Positions 8,787 to 18,072 of a stretch of 64,000 nt of DNA are shown here, piece after piece. Under the pieces are notes generated by a model. That model was not told the origin of the DNA and searched no databases. It was given only the letters and a program-made list of their open reading frames with translations. Position 1 is the first letter of the stretch. Every line of letters begins with the position of its first letter. The DNA comes from Runella aurantiaca (lineage in GTDB: Bacteria; Bacteroidota; Bacteroidia; Cytophagales; Spirosomataceae), in contig NZ_QPIW01000026.1 in assembly GCF_003339505.1 (NCBI RefSeq), positions 1-64,000 of the forward strand, read 5' to 3'. Made by a program: the position numbers and the translations under genes.

Positions 8787-8893
8787 AAAATAAAATTGGA
8801 ATAGCTACTATACGTTTAAGTAAATACTCCAATTGCACTACTCAAGGCTATTCTTTCATTTATTAAATATTTTGGACGATTAATCGGCAGCTT

Positions 8894-9355
8894 TCAATTT
8901 GTTCCTCCCAAAAGCATTAGTTTTTTGATGAGAAACGGATAACCGATAAGACAAAGCGCAATGCCCCAACGAAACAGCGTTTTGGGCAACGTTCCCGCAC
9001 CTTCGTTGGCTAATAACACTTCTCTGATTGATTTGTAGAAATAATAGGAGACTTCCACTTTTTGCCCCACTTCATAAGGACAAGGGGTTTGGTAATGCGT
9101 TGAATAATGCCGATGTGAGCCGTTAGAAAAGACAAAATCTACCACGGGCGCCTGCCCTTCGCCTTCTTTTGAACCAAATAATTCACCAGGGTTTTGTCGA
9201 ATTTCAACCACTGTTCCTACGGTTTTGATGCCTTTGGAGGTGACACGCTCCACAATCTTTGATTTATCGTAAGCGATGATTAACAGATACGTGCCAATAA
9301 ATGCCAAAAGCGGCATCGTTTGGATTATATAGGGGAGAGGGTTCATTATTTTCAT
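8894..9355 (-). CDS. DUF3592 membrane protein
   Basis: A 153-residue protein with two hydrophobic segments, at about residues 9-28 and 126-148, flanking a soluble beta-rich region. That region has the DUF3592 pattern: GTVVEIRQN, PVVDFVFSNG, and GQKVEVSYYF. The family is common in bacteria and eukaryotes and of unknown role; the soluble part is likely extracytoplasmic. It lies alone between the PQQ-type dehydrogenase and the kinase-HAD fusion on the same strand, with gaps of about 100-150 bases, so an operon is not clear. Confidence 0.7.
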   Translation of the reverse strand: MKIMNPLPYIIQTMPLLAFIGTYLLIIAYDKSKIVERVTSKGIKTVGTVVEIRQNPGELFGSKEGEGQAPVVDFVFSNGSHRHYSTHYQTPCPYEVGQKVEVSYYFYKSIREVLLANEGAGTLPKTLFRWGIALCLIGYPFLIKKLMLLGGTN

Positions 9356-9501
9356 TCTTTTTGTTGAAAAACTGTTTTATTCAAAATAAGAATGGACGCA
9401 AAACTTACTGAAAGTTAGTAACAATCTTCTGATAAAAGTGAGGTTATAAAGTTGAAATACGAGAATAAAGCGAAGAAAAAACGGCTTAGTAGCTCCTGCT
9501 G

Positions 9502-12186
9502 TTAAGGGCATCCTGCAATTTCCATTTTGAAAGTACTGTTGGTACCCGTAGAAAATGAAGTGCCCACCGTGGGTTGGATGGTGATGGAACCGCCAGCTTG
9601 CAATAAAAGTGATTGATTGGAGGGAGTAACCAACGTAGCTCCGGTCACTGTAAGAGCGGTTTGGGCTTGGTACACGGTGTAGGCCAAATTATTGACGGTT
9701 TGGGTGGAAGGGCAAGGGTATACTACTTGAAAACTCCGGTCGGAATAAACCCCGTCGGTCGCATAAGTGCCTGAGGCATAGGCACGGATTGTCACTTGGC
9801 CCGCTGTGCCGGTGAGTGTAACGGTGTTTCCAGTTACCGTAGCTGGACCAGAGACTACGAGAAACTTGGGTGTATTTGTTGAGGCTGAGGCAGTGAGGGG
9901 AAAAGGGGCATCACTTACATTTTTGTTGGATATAGGGGAAAAAGCAAAACTTTGGGAATCCAGTGGGCGATTTACCTGAAAACTCCGTTCAACTGGAGCG
10001 GCTTGATTGTAGGCCCCGTTGCCGTGCTGGGCTGCGCGGAGCACCACCGTGCCGGGCATACCCGAAAGAGTCACTTGATTTCCTATCACATACGCGGGCC
10101 CCGAAATGGAATAATAAGAGGGCGATAGGCCCGAAGATGTAGTTGCACCTAAGACAAAGGGAGTGTTTGTGGTCTGTTTGTCGTTGATTGTTGGAAAAGT
10201 AATGGTTTGAGCAATACCGCCACATTGAGGAAAGAGGTCTTTGATGAGGGTAGTGGTTAGACCCAGAGAGTCTGATACTGTAAGATAAACACGGTACCAG
10301 TACGAAGCCGCTCCCAATTCACAATCCAAAGGGGCAAGGGTAGTATTGATATTATTGCCCGAATGAGATGAACTCAAGTGTTGGTGGTCATTGTGAGCAA
10401 GGTATATTTTCCAACTCAGACTCAGCGAAGCAGGGTTCTGCTCATTGTCTTGGACTGTTGCATCTAAGGTAATAGGATGGTTTTGATTGACTGGAAAAGG
10501 AGTGAAGTTGTCCAATGAAGTTGATGCAATCACCGGTGGCGTATTGTTAAGGTATATATATAGAGAGTCGGAGGTGGATGCCCCGTTGGCATCGGTGACT
10601 GTCACCGTTACGGTATATTTTTGGGGTGCGCTTGAGTTAGATGCAAAACGGTGGTGGGGCTTGAGCCCGCTTTCGGTAGAGCTGCCATCTCCAAATTGCC
10701 ATAAATAGGTCAGGCTTGTACTGTCAGGGTCGTATGATTTTGCGGCACTGAATCGTACAACTAAGGGGCCTGCTCCGTACGTCTTGTCAGCTTCTATCTT
10801 GGCAATGGGGGCACTGTTGGTTGTTGGAAAAATTCTTAGGATTTGGTTGGCAGTACAGTAAAAAATACCGCTAGTGGTAGGTGAAACACTCAACGAAATG
10901 ACATTGTTGCTGAGATTGGAAGCAAAATTTTCAACAGCGATTATCTGATTGGTCGTGTCAAAAGTGACCATTTTAATCCATTTTTGGGAATAGTCGGCAA
11001 TGTAGAGCTTGTTGAGGTATTGACTGGATAAGTCTGTTCTTTTGTAAAAATCACCAATCAAGATGCAATGTCCGTTGATTTCTCCAGGAACTTGTATACC
11101 CCCTACCGTATACGTATTTCCGCCCACAATACTGTATCCTGTGGTGGAGTTATAATAAAGCTGAGGTTTTTTTTTGTTGCTGCCGGGATCCCATGTAGCA
11201 CTTGGGTGTTCGGCGCGGGCGTTTTCTCCTTCGTAACGCGGCCAGCCAAAATTTTGCCCGGGGCCGGTAGCAAGATTGACTTCTTCAAACAAAATACTGC
11301 CGACATCTCCAATCAATAGGTTTCCGGGATTTCCCACTTCCGGATTGTGAGAGCCGGTTTCAGGAAGGGGCAAGATACCATAAGGATTGCGGAGTCCTCT
11401 GGCCCAAATACGTGACCGAGGTGAGCGAGGGTAATCTTCTGAATAGTAGGGATTTGAAGAGATTCCATTGCCGTTGGTAGCGTTTATTCGAAGAATTTTT
11501 CCGCAATGGGAATCTAGATTCTGGCTACGATAAGAGCCAATGTTTTCGGCTGAGGTCATAATACCCCGAGCAACCGTACGAGAACCATAATCAAATCCTC
11601 CTATGTCATTGTTGGCGGCTGTGGCGGCATCCCCAACGGAGATGAAGAGTGTACCATCTTTGGCGAATTTCATACTCCCTCCCATGTGAAAAAATGAAGT
11701 ACAGGGAATCCCCGTACTTGCGGTTTCTCCAATCAAGATGGTGCGCGTATTGGCTACTATCGTGGTAAACCCAGTGGCGGCGTCTGCTTGGTATCTGGTG
11801 ACTCGGGCCATTGTCCCACCGTTGCCTGCATCATCGTATTGGCTGCCAATGTTCAATAAATGTTTGGGGTCAACGATATAATAAATATAAAATAAACCAT
11901 TGCTCAGAAAATTGGGGTCTAGCACCAACCCGATGAGCCCTAAATCGGTGACATTATACACTTCCTGATTAATATCCAACAATGTAGTTTGTACGCCGTT
12001 GTTGATAACATACACTTTCCCTTCCTTTTCCCAGCAAAATAATCTTCCACTGTTGTCGAAAGTGATGCCCATCAGCGAATTAAAGTCGGAAGCATACACT
12101 TGCTGAGCAAAACCTGACTGAAGGGTTTGGGATTGGCCTTTCACAAAAAGAAGAGCCAAATACAAAAGTAAACAGCCTTTTTTCAT
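9502..12186 (-). CDS. Secreted PQQ-type sugar dehydrogenase with PKD and GC-terminal domain
   Basis: I prefer the ATG at 12186 (894 residues), which gives a clean signal peptide, over the longer frame from 12249. Residues about 25-450 are a six-bladed glucose/sorbosone dehydrogenase-like propeller (GITFDNSGRLFCWEKEGKVY, DLGLIGLVLDPNF, FGWPRYEGE). Then comes a PKD domain (about 465-550, YLWQFGDGSS), an Ig-like stretch, and two tandem repeats of about 85 residues, each with S-G-P-A-x-V-x-G-N-x-V-T-L. The last 60 residues form the GC-terminal domain also found at 35933 and 63733, ending AGCP. Probably secreted and cell-surface attached, oxidising sugars or binding glycans. Whether it holds PQQ cannot be shown here. 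Confidence 0.82.
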   Translation of the reverse strand: MKKGCLLLYLALLFVKGQSQTLQSGFAQQVYASDFNSLMGITFDNSGRLFCWEKEGKVYVINNGVQTTLLDINQEVYNVTDLGLIGLVLDPNFLSNGLFYIYYIVDPKHLLNIGSQYDDAGNGGTMARVTRYQADAATGFTTIVANTRTILIGETASTGIPCTSFFHMGGSMKFAKDGTLFISVGDAATAANNDIGGFDYGSRTVARGIMTSAENIGSYRSQNLDSHCGKILRINATNGNGISSNPYYSEDYPRSPRSRIWARGLRNPYGILPLPETGSHNPEVGNPGNLLIGDVGSILFEEVNLATGPGQNFGWPRYEGENARAEHPSATWDPGSNKKKPQLYYNSTTGYSIVGGNTYTVGGIQVPGEINGHCILIGDFYKRTDLSSQYLNKLYIADYSQKWIKMVTFDTTNQIIAVENFASNLSNNVISLSVSPTTSGIFYCTANQILRIFPTTNSAPIAKIEADKTYGAGPLVVRFSAAKSYDPDSTSLTYLWQFGDGSSTESGLKPHHRFASNSSAPQKYTVTVTVTDANGASTSDSLYIYLNNTPPVIASTSLDNFTPFPVNQNHPITLDATVQDNEQNPASLSLSWKIYLAHNDHQHLSSSHSGNNINTTLAPLDCELGAASYWYRVYLTVSDSLGLTTTLIKDLFPQCGGIAQTITFPTINDKQTTNTPFVLGATTSSGLSPSYYSISGPAYVIGNQVTLSGMPGTVVLRAAQHGNGAYNQAAPVERSFQVNRPLDSQSFAFSPISNKNVSDAPFPLTASASTNTPKFLVVSGPATVTGNTVTLTGTAGQVTIRAYASGTYATDGVYSDRSFQVVYPCPSTQTVNNLAYTVYQAQTALTVTGATLVTPSNQSLLLQAGGSITIQPTVGTSFSTGTNSTFKMEIAGCP

Positions 12187-12432
12187 TTCAAAGGGACGGG
12201 CAAAGGTGAATAAAAGTAGGGCCTTTAGAGCGGAATTGTAACAGTACAAAAATACGGACTACACTGCTGTCTTTTGGGGAAATTATTGCTCAAAATCGAC
12301 CGTTTGATAACTTTTTATCCTAAAAAGCCAATTTTTGGTCTTTAAATAGATAGTCTATATATTTAAAGTATAAAATAAATGACCACGTTGGTCGTATAAA
12401 AAGATTAAAATTGAATGGCTAGAAAACAGAAA

Positions 12433-12474
12433 TCACCGCTGCGTTGGCCAGTAAATTGGACCGTACAGCGGTGA
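12433..12474 (-). terminator. Hairpin after ALDH gene
   Basis: Arms tcaccgctg (12433-12441) and cagcggtga (12466-12474) form a 9-bp stem just downstream of the ALDH stop codon on the minus strand, followed on that strand by TTTCTGTTTTC. The rest of 12187-12499 shows no gene. Confidence 0.5.
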
Positions 12475-12499
12475 CCTGTAATTGGAGAAGTGAGTTTTT

Positions 12500-14026
12500 T
12501 TAAATTTCAAATTTAATTCCTTGCGCCAACGGCAACGTGGTGCCGTAGTTGATGGTATTGGTCTGACGGCGCATGTAGGCTCGCCACGCATCGGAGCCGG
12601 ATTCGCGCCCCCCGCCTGTTTCTTTTTCGCCGCCAAATGCCCCGCCGATTTCGGCGCCTGAGGTGCCGATGTTGACATTGGCAATGCCGCAATCCGAACC
12701 CGCTTGACTCAAAAACAACTCGGATTCACGCAAATTGAGCGTAAAGATGGCCGAAGAAAGCCCCTGTGGTACGCCATTTTGTAAAGAAATGGCTTCCTCT
12801 AAAGTACTGTATTTGATGAGATATAAGATGGGTGCAAAGGTTTCGTGTTGCACAATCGGCCAGTGATTTTCGACTTCGGCAACGCAGGGTTGTACGTAGC
12901 AGCCCGATGCAAAATCAGGACCAGTCAAAACGCCCGGTTCTACCACAAAGGTACCGCCCGCAATGCGTACTTCGTCGACCGCCGACTGGTAGTTTTTGAC
13001 GGCTAAAGTATCAATCAACGGGCCAACGTGGATGTTGCTGTCGAGTGGGTTGCCGATGCGCAGTTGACCATAGGCTTTGACCAGACGCTGTTTTACGTCC
13101 TCATAGATGCTTTCGTGGATAATCAACCGGCGGGTACTGGTGCAGCGTTGGCCCGCCGTTCCTACGGCCCCAAACACAATGGCTGGAATGGCCAATGGCA
13201 GGTTGGCATGTTGCGAAATGATGATGGCGTTGTTGCCGCCCAATTCCAACAAACTGCGCCCCAAACGGCCACCCACGGCTTGCCCCACGGCTTTGCCCAT
13301 GCGCGTACTGCCCGTTGCCGAAACCAACGGCACCCGTTCATCGTGCGAGAGCCATTCGCCCACTTCGTGTCCACCGATAATCAGGCCCGAAACTCCTTCG
13401 GGAACATCGTTGGTTTTCAATACTTCCTGAATGATATTTTGGCAAGCAATGGCCGTTAAAGGCGTTTTTTCGGAAGGTTTCCACACGCAAACGTCGCCGC
13501 AGACCCACGCCAGCATGGAGTTCCATGACCACACGGCCACGGGAAAATTGAACGCGGAAATAATGCCCACAATGCCCAGCGGATGCCACTGCTCATACAT
13601 CCGGTGCGAAGGGCGCTCGCTGTGCATAGTGAGTCCGTATAATTGGCGCGACAGCCCGACGGCAAAATCGCAGATGTCAATCATTTCTTGCACTTCACCG
13701 AGGCCTTCTTGGAGGCTTTTGCCCATTTCATAACTGACCAAGGTGCCGAGTTCGGTTTTGTATTTGCGCAATTGCTCGCCCATTTGCCGAACGATGTCGC
13801 CGCGCTTGGGGGCGGGCACAAGCCGCCACGTTTTGAAAGCTTCCTGGGCCTGACCGATGACCGTATCGTAATCTTCGCGGGATGCCGCGTGAACTTTGCC
13901 GATGAGTTGACCGTCTACTGGTGAAAATGAAGACAACTCTTCTCCCCGACCTTCCCAAGCGGCCAAGCCCGTACTGACGCCGTGATTTGTGCTGGAAATG
14001 CGCAGTGATTCTAAGATTGTTTGCAT
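12500..14026 (-). CDS. ALDH7/antiquitin-type aldehyde dehydrogenase
   Basis: A 508-residue NAD-dependent aldehyde dehydrogenase. Catalytic residues are in place: Asn160 in SAFNFP, Glu261 in LLELGGNN, and Cys295 in GTAGQRCTSTRR. The LELGGNNAIII and GQRCTSTRRL wording is typical of the ALDH7 (antiquitin, L-piperidine-6-carboxylate or alpha-aminoadipic semialdehyde dehydrogenase) branch rather than generic ALDH. Family roles are lysine breakdown and, in plants, osmoprotection. No signal peptide, so cytoplasmic. The gene follows nhaD on the same strand with an 79-base gap. Neighbouring ion antiporters make a stress-related role possible, but lysine catabolism is the safer reading. Confidence 0.88.
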   Translation of the reverse strand: MQTILESLRISSTNHGVSTGLAAWEGRGEELSSFSPVDGQLIGKVHAASREDYDTVIGQAQEAFKTWRLVPAPKRGDIVRQMGEQLRKYKTELGTLVSYEMGKSLQEGLGEVQEMIDICDFAVGLSRQLYGLTMHSERPSHRMYEQWHPLGIVGIISAFNFPVAVWSWNSMLAWVCGDVCVWKPSEKTPLTAIACQNIIQEVLKTNDVPEGVSGLIIGGHEVGEWLSHDERVPLVSATGSTRMGKAVGQAVGGRLGRSLLELGGNNAIIISQHANLPLAIPAIVFGAVGTAGQRCTSTRRLIIHESIYEDVKQRLVKAYGQLRIGNPLDSNIHVGPLIDTLAVKNYQSAVDEVRIAGGTFVVEPGVLTGPDFASGCYVQPCVAEVENHWPIVQHETFAPILYLIKYSTLEEAISLQNGVPQGLSSAIFTLNLRESELFLSQAGSDCGIANVNIGTSGAEIGGAFGGEKETGGGRESGSDAWRAYMRRQTNTINYGTTLPLAQGIKFEI

Positions 14027-14105
14027 CTGATAAATTTGGAAATTGGATTTGTTGATGATAAAAACTGGTTGAATAGTTCTTCAATTCCCAAAGGTAAATC
14101 CAATC

Positions 14106-15371
14106 TTACACAAACAAAAACACCAGCGCGCCCGCCACGTACCCAATCAACGCCAGAAGACTGATGCGCTTGAGATACCAGAAAAAGCTGATGCGCTCCA
14201 TGCCCATTACGGCTACGCCCGCCGCTGAGCCAATGATCAACATACTGCCGCCCGTACCCGCGCAATAGGCCAAAAATTCCCAGATTCGGTGGTCTTGGGG
14301 GTAAGTTGCCAAATCGTACATACCCATGGAGGCTGCCACGAGTGGCACGTTGTCAATGACCGCCGAAGCAATCCCGATGATAAAAACGATGGCGTCGAGG
14401 TTGCCGATGGTATTGTTCATCCATGTCGCTAGGTCGGTCAATACGTGCGTTACTTCCAAGACGCCAATGGCTAGAAGTATGCCCATAAAGAATAAAATAC
14501 TGCTGGTGTCAATTTTACTTAATGCATGACTGGCCGTAAAGGGCTTGCGGTCTTCTTCGTCTTTTTTGGAATGGAGGATTTCTGAAACAATCCAAACCAC
14601 GCCCAACGCCAGCAGAATACCCATGTAAGGCGGTAGGTGCGTCACGGTTTTAAAAATGGGAACGAATAAAAGCATCCCAATGCCCGTCCCAAACATGATG
14701 TTACGTTCTTTGTCGGTTACATCATCGGCCTCCGATTTCTTTGAAACCTTTGGGGTAGCAATTGACCCTTTAAGTTTAAATGAAAGATAAATAAGGGGAA
14801 CAATCAACGCAATAAGGCTCGGAATAAAGAGGGTTTTCATGACATTGACGGCTGAAATCTGCCCGCCAATCCACAACATCGTCGTGGTGACATCTCCCAG
14901 CGGCGACCACGCACCGCCTGCGTTTGCGGCGATGATGACAATCCCTGCAAAAAAACGCCGCATTTCATCATCCCGAATGATTTTACGCAGCAACGATACC
15001 ATCACAATGGCCGTGGTAAGGTTGTCCAAAACCGCCGACAGAAAAAACGTAAGAATGCTGATAATCCACAGCAAAGCGCGGCTGTCTTTGGTGTGAATAC
15101 GCTCCGTAATCACGCCAAATCCTTGATGGGCGTCGACCAACTCTACAATGGTCATGGCCCCCAACAAGAAAAAGGCAATCTCGGATATATTGGCTAAATG
15201 ATGGGAAAGCTCTTCGACGATGTGGTGTGAATCACTACTCCCTAAGGCATAGAGGGTCCAACAGATGACACCTGTCAATAAAGCAGTTGCAGTTTTGTTG
15301 AGATTAATGTTGTGCTCAAGGGTAATAAAGAGGTAACCTATGACAAAAATGATAATAATGGTAGTAATCAT
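14106..15371 (-). CDS. NhaD-type Na+/H+ antiporter
   Basis: A 421-residue polytopic membrane protein of the NhaD/ion-transporter superfamily. The conserved parts are LGAMTIVELVDAHQGFGVI, SAVLDNLTTAIVMVSLLRK and NAGGAWSPLGDVTTTMLW in the first half, and AVIDNVPLVAASMGMY with AGTGGSMLIIGSAAGVA in the second half, the inverted-repeat halves of the transporter. It should exchange cytoplasmic sodium (or lithium) for protons. Some relatives are annotated as citrate or arsenite carriers, but the sequence motifs agree with NhaD. It is divergent from the Na/Ca exchanger gene across 116 bases and upstream of the ALDH gene on its own strand. Confidence 0.88.
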   Translation of the reverse strand: MITTIIIIFVIGYLFITLEHNINLNKTATALLTGVICWTLYALGSSDSHHIVEELSHHLANISEIAFFLLGAMTIVELVDAHQGFGVITERIHTKDSRALLWIISILTFFLSAVLDNLTTAIVMVSLLRKIIRDDEMRRFFAGIVIIAANAGGAWSPLGDVTTTMLWIGGQISAVNVMKTLFIPSLIALIVPLIYLSFKLKGSIATPKVSKKSEADDVTDKERNIMFGTGIGMLLFVPIFKTVTHLPPYMGILLALGVVWIVSEILHSKKDEEDRKPFTASHALSKIDTSSILFFMGILLAIGVLEVTHVLTDLATWMNNTIGNLDAIVFIIGIASAVIDNVPLVAASMGMYDLATYPQDHRIWEFLAYCAGTGGSMLIIGSAAGVAVMGMERISFFWYLKRISLLALIGYVAGALVFLFV

Positions 15372-15487
15372 AATTGATAATTTAAGAATGGGTTAAAACA
15401 ACAACTGAATCCTTAAAAAGTCGTTAAAAACTCGCTATTTACGCAAAAAACACCGATTTTGCAGAAATATTAAGCAAAATAGAAACG

Positions 15488-16423
15488 ATGCTTCTTAACT
15501 GGATTTTACTTTTTGTGGGTAGCCTAACGGTTTTGTTGGTTGCCGCCCGTTTTTTTACCAATGCCGCCGAAAGCGCAGGCCGACTCCTCAAGCTCCCTCC
15601 CTTCGTGACGGGTATTTTTATCGTAGGCATTGGCACTTCATTGCCCGAATTGGTAACGGCCCTTTTGTCCATTTCGTCGGGGCAGGCGGAGATTGTGGCG
15701 GGAAATCTCATCGGGGCCAATATCTCCAATATTTTCTTGATTGTGGGTTTTACGGCCTTGATGAATCGCCGAACGATTGACTTAGGGAAACGTTACCTTA
15801 TGATTGACCTTCATTATCTGCTAGGCTCGGCGCTGGTCTTTTATTTGTTTTTACAAGACGGCATCCTTACGTGGAAAGAAGGGGCTTTTTTGATTCTTAT
15901 CTTTGTGATATACAGCCTTTATCTCCTGAGGGCCGGCAATGAAGACGAACCCGAAGAAACCACCGAAATCACTCCTACATGGGGCAAAGTGGGGCTGATT
16001 CTGGTTTTGGCCGGCGTCGGAATTTATTTTGGGGCCGACTATACGGTGTTGAGTATCACCCGAATCGCCGAAATTCTAACGATTCCTCCGTCCATCATTG
16101 CCCTCACTGTGTTGTCGTTAGGAACGACGCTGCCCGAGTTGGCGGTCAACTATTTTTCGGTAAAGCAGGGTAAAGCGTCGTTGGCGATTGGCAACGTGAT
16201 GGGCTCGTGTATCTTCAACGTTTTGGTCATTCCGGGCGTGGCAAGCTGGGCGGGAAACCTAACGGCCAGCGGCCAGCTTCTGTCGCTTGCGTTGCCGATA
16301 CTCGTGGCTGCATCGGCCTTTTTTTATCTTTTGGCCCAAGATAAGCGCATCTCCACTTGGGAAGGAGCTTTGTTTTTGGTGATGTATTTCATCGTAATGT
16401 TTAAAATCTCTGGACTGATTTAA
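15488..16423 (+). CDS. Calcium/sodium antiporter, CaCA family
   Basis: A 311-residue membrane protein with ten or so hydrophobic segments. The two alpha-repeats that line the ion path are present: GIGTSLPELVTALLS followed by GNLIGANISN in the first half, and LGTTLPELAVN followed by GNVMGSCIFN in the second half (from about residue 211). This is the YrbG-like bacterial Na+/Ca2+ exchanger arrangement. It is likely to export calcium at the inner membrane. It is divergent from nhaD and convergent with the GT81-HAD gene. The stop codon lies inside a perfect 23-base palindrome. Confidence 0.9.
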   Translation: MLLNWILLFVGSLTVLLVAARFFTNAAESAGRLLKLPPFVTGIFIVGIGTSLPELVTALLSISSGQAEIVAGNLIGANISNIFLIVGFTALMNRRTIDLGKRYLMIDLHYLLGSALVFYLFLQDGILTWKEGAFLILIFVIYSLYLLRAGNEDEPEETTEITPTWGKVGLILVLAGVGIYFGADYTVLSITRIAEILTIPPSIIALTVLSLGTTLPELAVNYFSVKQGKASLAIGNVMGSCIFNVLVIPGVASWAGNLTASGQLLSLALPILVAASAFFYLLAQDKRISTWEGALFLVMYFIVMFKISGLI

Positions 16424-16432
16424 TCAGTCCAG
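16410..16432. terminator. Palindrome overlapping stop codon
   Basis: Two 11-base arms, ctggactgatt and aatcagtccag, are exact complements around one base. The TAA stop of the Ca/Na antiporter gene (16421-16423) lies in the centre. It separates this gene from the convergent GT81-HAD gene only 18 bases away and may end transcription in both directions. Confidence 0.5.
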
Positions 16433-16441
16433 CGTGGATAC

Positions 16442-17818
16442 TCAAACCAGTTTCAAAATGGGACGAAAATAGGGCTTGCTGAGTACCACATCGGCGCTGT
16501 TTTCTAAAATTTGGTTTTTGGTGCAAAAAGAAACACCAATGCCTGATTTGCGAATCATGCAAATGTCGTTTTCTCCGTCGCCGATGGCCATGATGTTTTC
16601 AAAACCCACGTGGTAGATTTCTGAAAGGTAAGACAGCGCATTGGTTTTGCAGAAATCATGCCCGCAATTGGAAGTGTTGCGCTTGAAAAAATACGACGGG
16701 ATTTTGACTTGACCCGTGGCCACGCTCCGCGAAAATTCAAGTTCATTGGCCAAAGTAAAATCCAGCCCAAATAAATTTTTGAGGTGGCCAGTGACGCAAG
16801 TATAACTGTCGCTGATGATGCCCGTGATGAATCCTTTTTGTTTTAATTCCGCCACAATTTCCCCGAAATCAGCCACGACGGGAATGGATTTGACAACTTC
16901 AATGATTTCACCGAAGGTTTTTCCGTGTAGCAGTTGGGCAATCTGCTTGGTACGCACCACGGGGTTGGTTTGTTCGGCCACGATTTGCCAAAGTTCCTTC
17001 TTGAACCCAAAAGCATCGGCGGCGGTGTGAATAAAACCAGCCCGCAGAATGGTATTGTCCATGTCAAAAACCACCATTTTGCGCAATCCCACCATTGATT
17101 CCCTGATGGCGTCGGTCATCTCGTGCCGAATAACGTTGATGTTTTCGAGGTTTTCGAGGGAGGGCTCCGTGATTTGATTGGTGCGCGCCAGAATGGCTTT
17201 TGTCACTTCTCTCGACATTTTACCGAGCTCTTGCCAAGGCTTCATTTTATTTTCGACCGTTCCGATGCTCACTTCGGCAATGCGGGTTTCGAGACGATGC
17301 ATATCCAACAAAATTCCGATGTCAACACCGTAATCATTTTCAAAATCAATTTTTTCAAAGAATGATTTTCGGCCCGCAATGATGCCACTCAGCGGTTGTT
17401 TGAAATGCGTGAGGGCGGGGAATAAAATGCTCAGCAGCGGCTTGGCCACCAACTCCGTTACGCGCCCCGCCTGACGGTCAAAATAAGATTTTACAAAGTC
17501 GGCTTCATTTTTTAGAAGCGGCTCAACGAGAATATCCACGACGTTTTCGGGGTAGGTCGGAATGTCGGCATCCAGAAAAACGATAATATCAGATTGGGCC
17601 ATCATAAGGCCTTCGCGCATAGACGCCCCTTTCCCCAATTGTGTACTCGTAAAGGCGGTTGCGCCAGAGAGCATGGCTACTTCAACGGTATTGTCGTAAG
17701 ATTGATCGTCGATGACGATGATTTCACGAACTTGGGCGCAATTTTGAGCTTTTCGAATAACGTTGGCAATGGTGGCTTCTTCATTGAGGGTAGGAATGAT
17801 AACGGTAACGTTGTTCAT
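16442..17818 (-). CDS. GT81-like glycosyltransferase fused to SerB-like HAD phosphatase
   Basis: I start at the ATG at 17818 (458 residues, MNNVTVIIPTLNEE), because the longer frame to 17911 adds an unrelated N-terminus. Residues 1-235 match glucosyl-3-phosphoglycerate synthases (GT81): a D83-A-D85 metal motif, then VKSYFDRQAGRVTELVAKPL, a QPLSG stretch, YGVDIGILLD and a basic tail KMSREVTKAIL. Residues 245-458 are a subfamily IB HAD phosphatase: D252-M-D-N-T256, ISDSYT, CKTNAL, IGDGENDICMI. Fusion suggests that one chain makes glucosyl- (or mannosyl-) 3-phosphoglycerate and then dephosphorylates it to the compatible solute. Donor sugar is not readable. Neighbouring Na+ and Ca2+ antiporters agree with an osmotic role. 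Confidence 0.82.
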   Translation of the reverse strand: MNNVTVIIPTLNEEATIANVIRKAQNCAQVREIIVIDDQSYDNTVEVAMLSGATAFTSTQLGKGASMREGLMMAQSDIIVFLDADIPTYPENVVDILVEPLLKNEADFVKSYFDRQAGRVTELVAKPLLSILFPALTHFKQPLSGIIAGRKSFFEKIDFENDYGVDIGILLDMHRLETRIAEVSIGTVENKMKPWQELGKMSREVTKAILARTNQITEPSLENLENINVIRHEMTDAIRESMVGLRKMVVFDMDNTILRAGFIHTAADAFGFKKELWQIVAEQTNPVVRTKQIAQLLHGKTFGEIIEVVKSIPVVADFGEIVAELKQKGFITGIISDSYTCVTGHLKNLFGLDFTLANELEFSRSVATGQVKIPSYFFKRNTSNCGHDFCKTNALSYLSEIYHVGFENIMAIGDGENDICMIRKSGIGVSFCTKNQILENSADVVLSKPYFRPILKLV

Positions 17819-18014
17819 AGAGTTGATGTTTGGAAGATAGATGAGGAAGAATACCCAAGCGGAGACGTTCCCGCTTGGGCGAGGCAAACACTCAGGACAA
17901 TTAACAATCAAAGGTCTTCCGGCAATCTTAACAACACCTTAAGCAGCAATTAAAAAAAAATAATTTTGGGGAATGGTTGAAAAAAAATGTCGTAACGGCA
18001 ACAAAAAAGTTAAG

Positions 18015-18045
18015 AATGACGAGTGAGCATACCTCGCTCGTCATT
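18015..18045 (-). terminator. Terminator after two-component operon
   Basis: Arms aatgacgagtgag (18015-18027) and ctcgctcgtcatt (18033-18045) pair over 13 positions with one wobble around a five-base loop. On the minus strand the hairpin is followed by CTTAACTTTTTTG. It lies 27 bases past the stop of the small membrane protein gene. Confidence 0.6.
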
Positions 18046-18072
18046 GCTAGTCAACCAAATCGTATGTTACCT

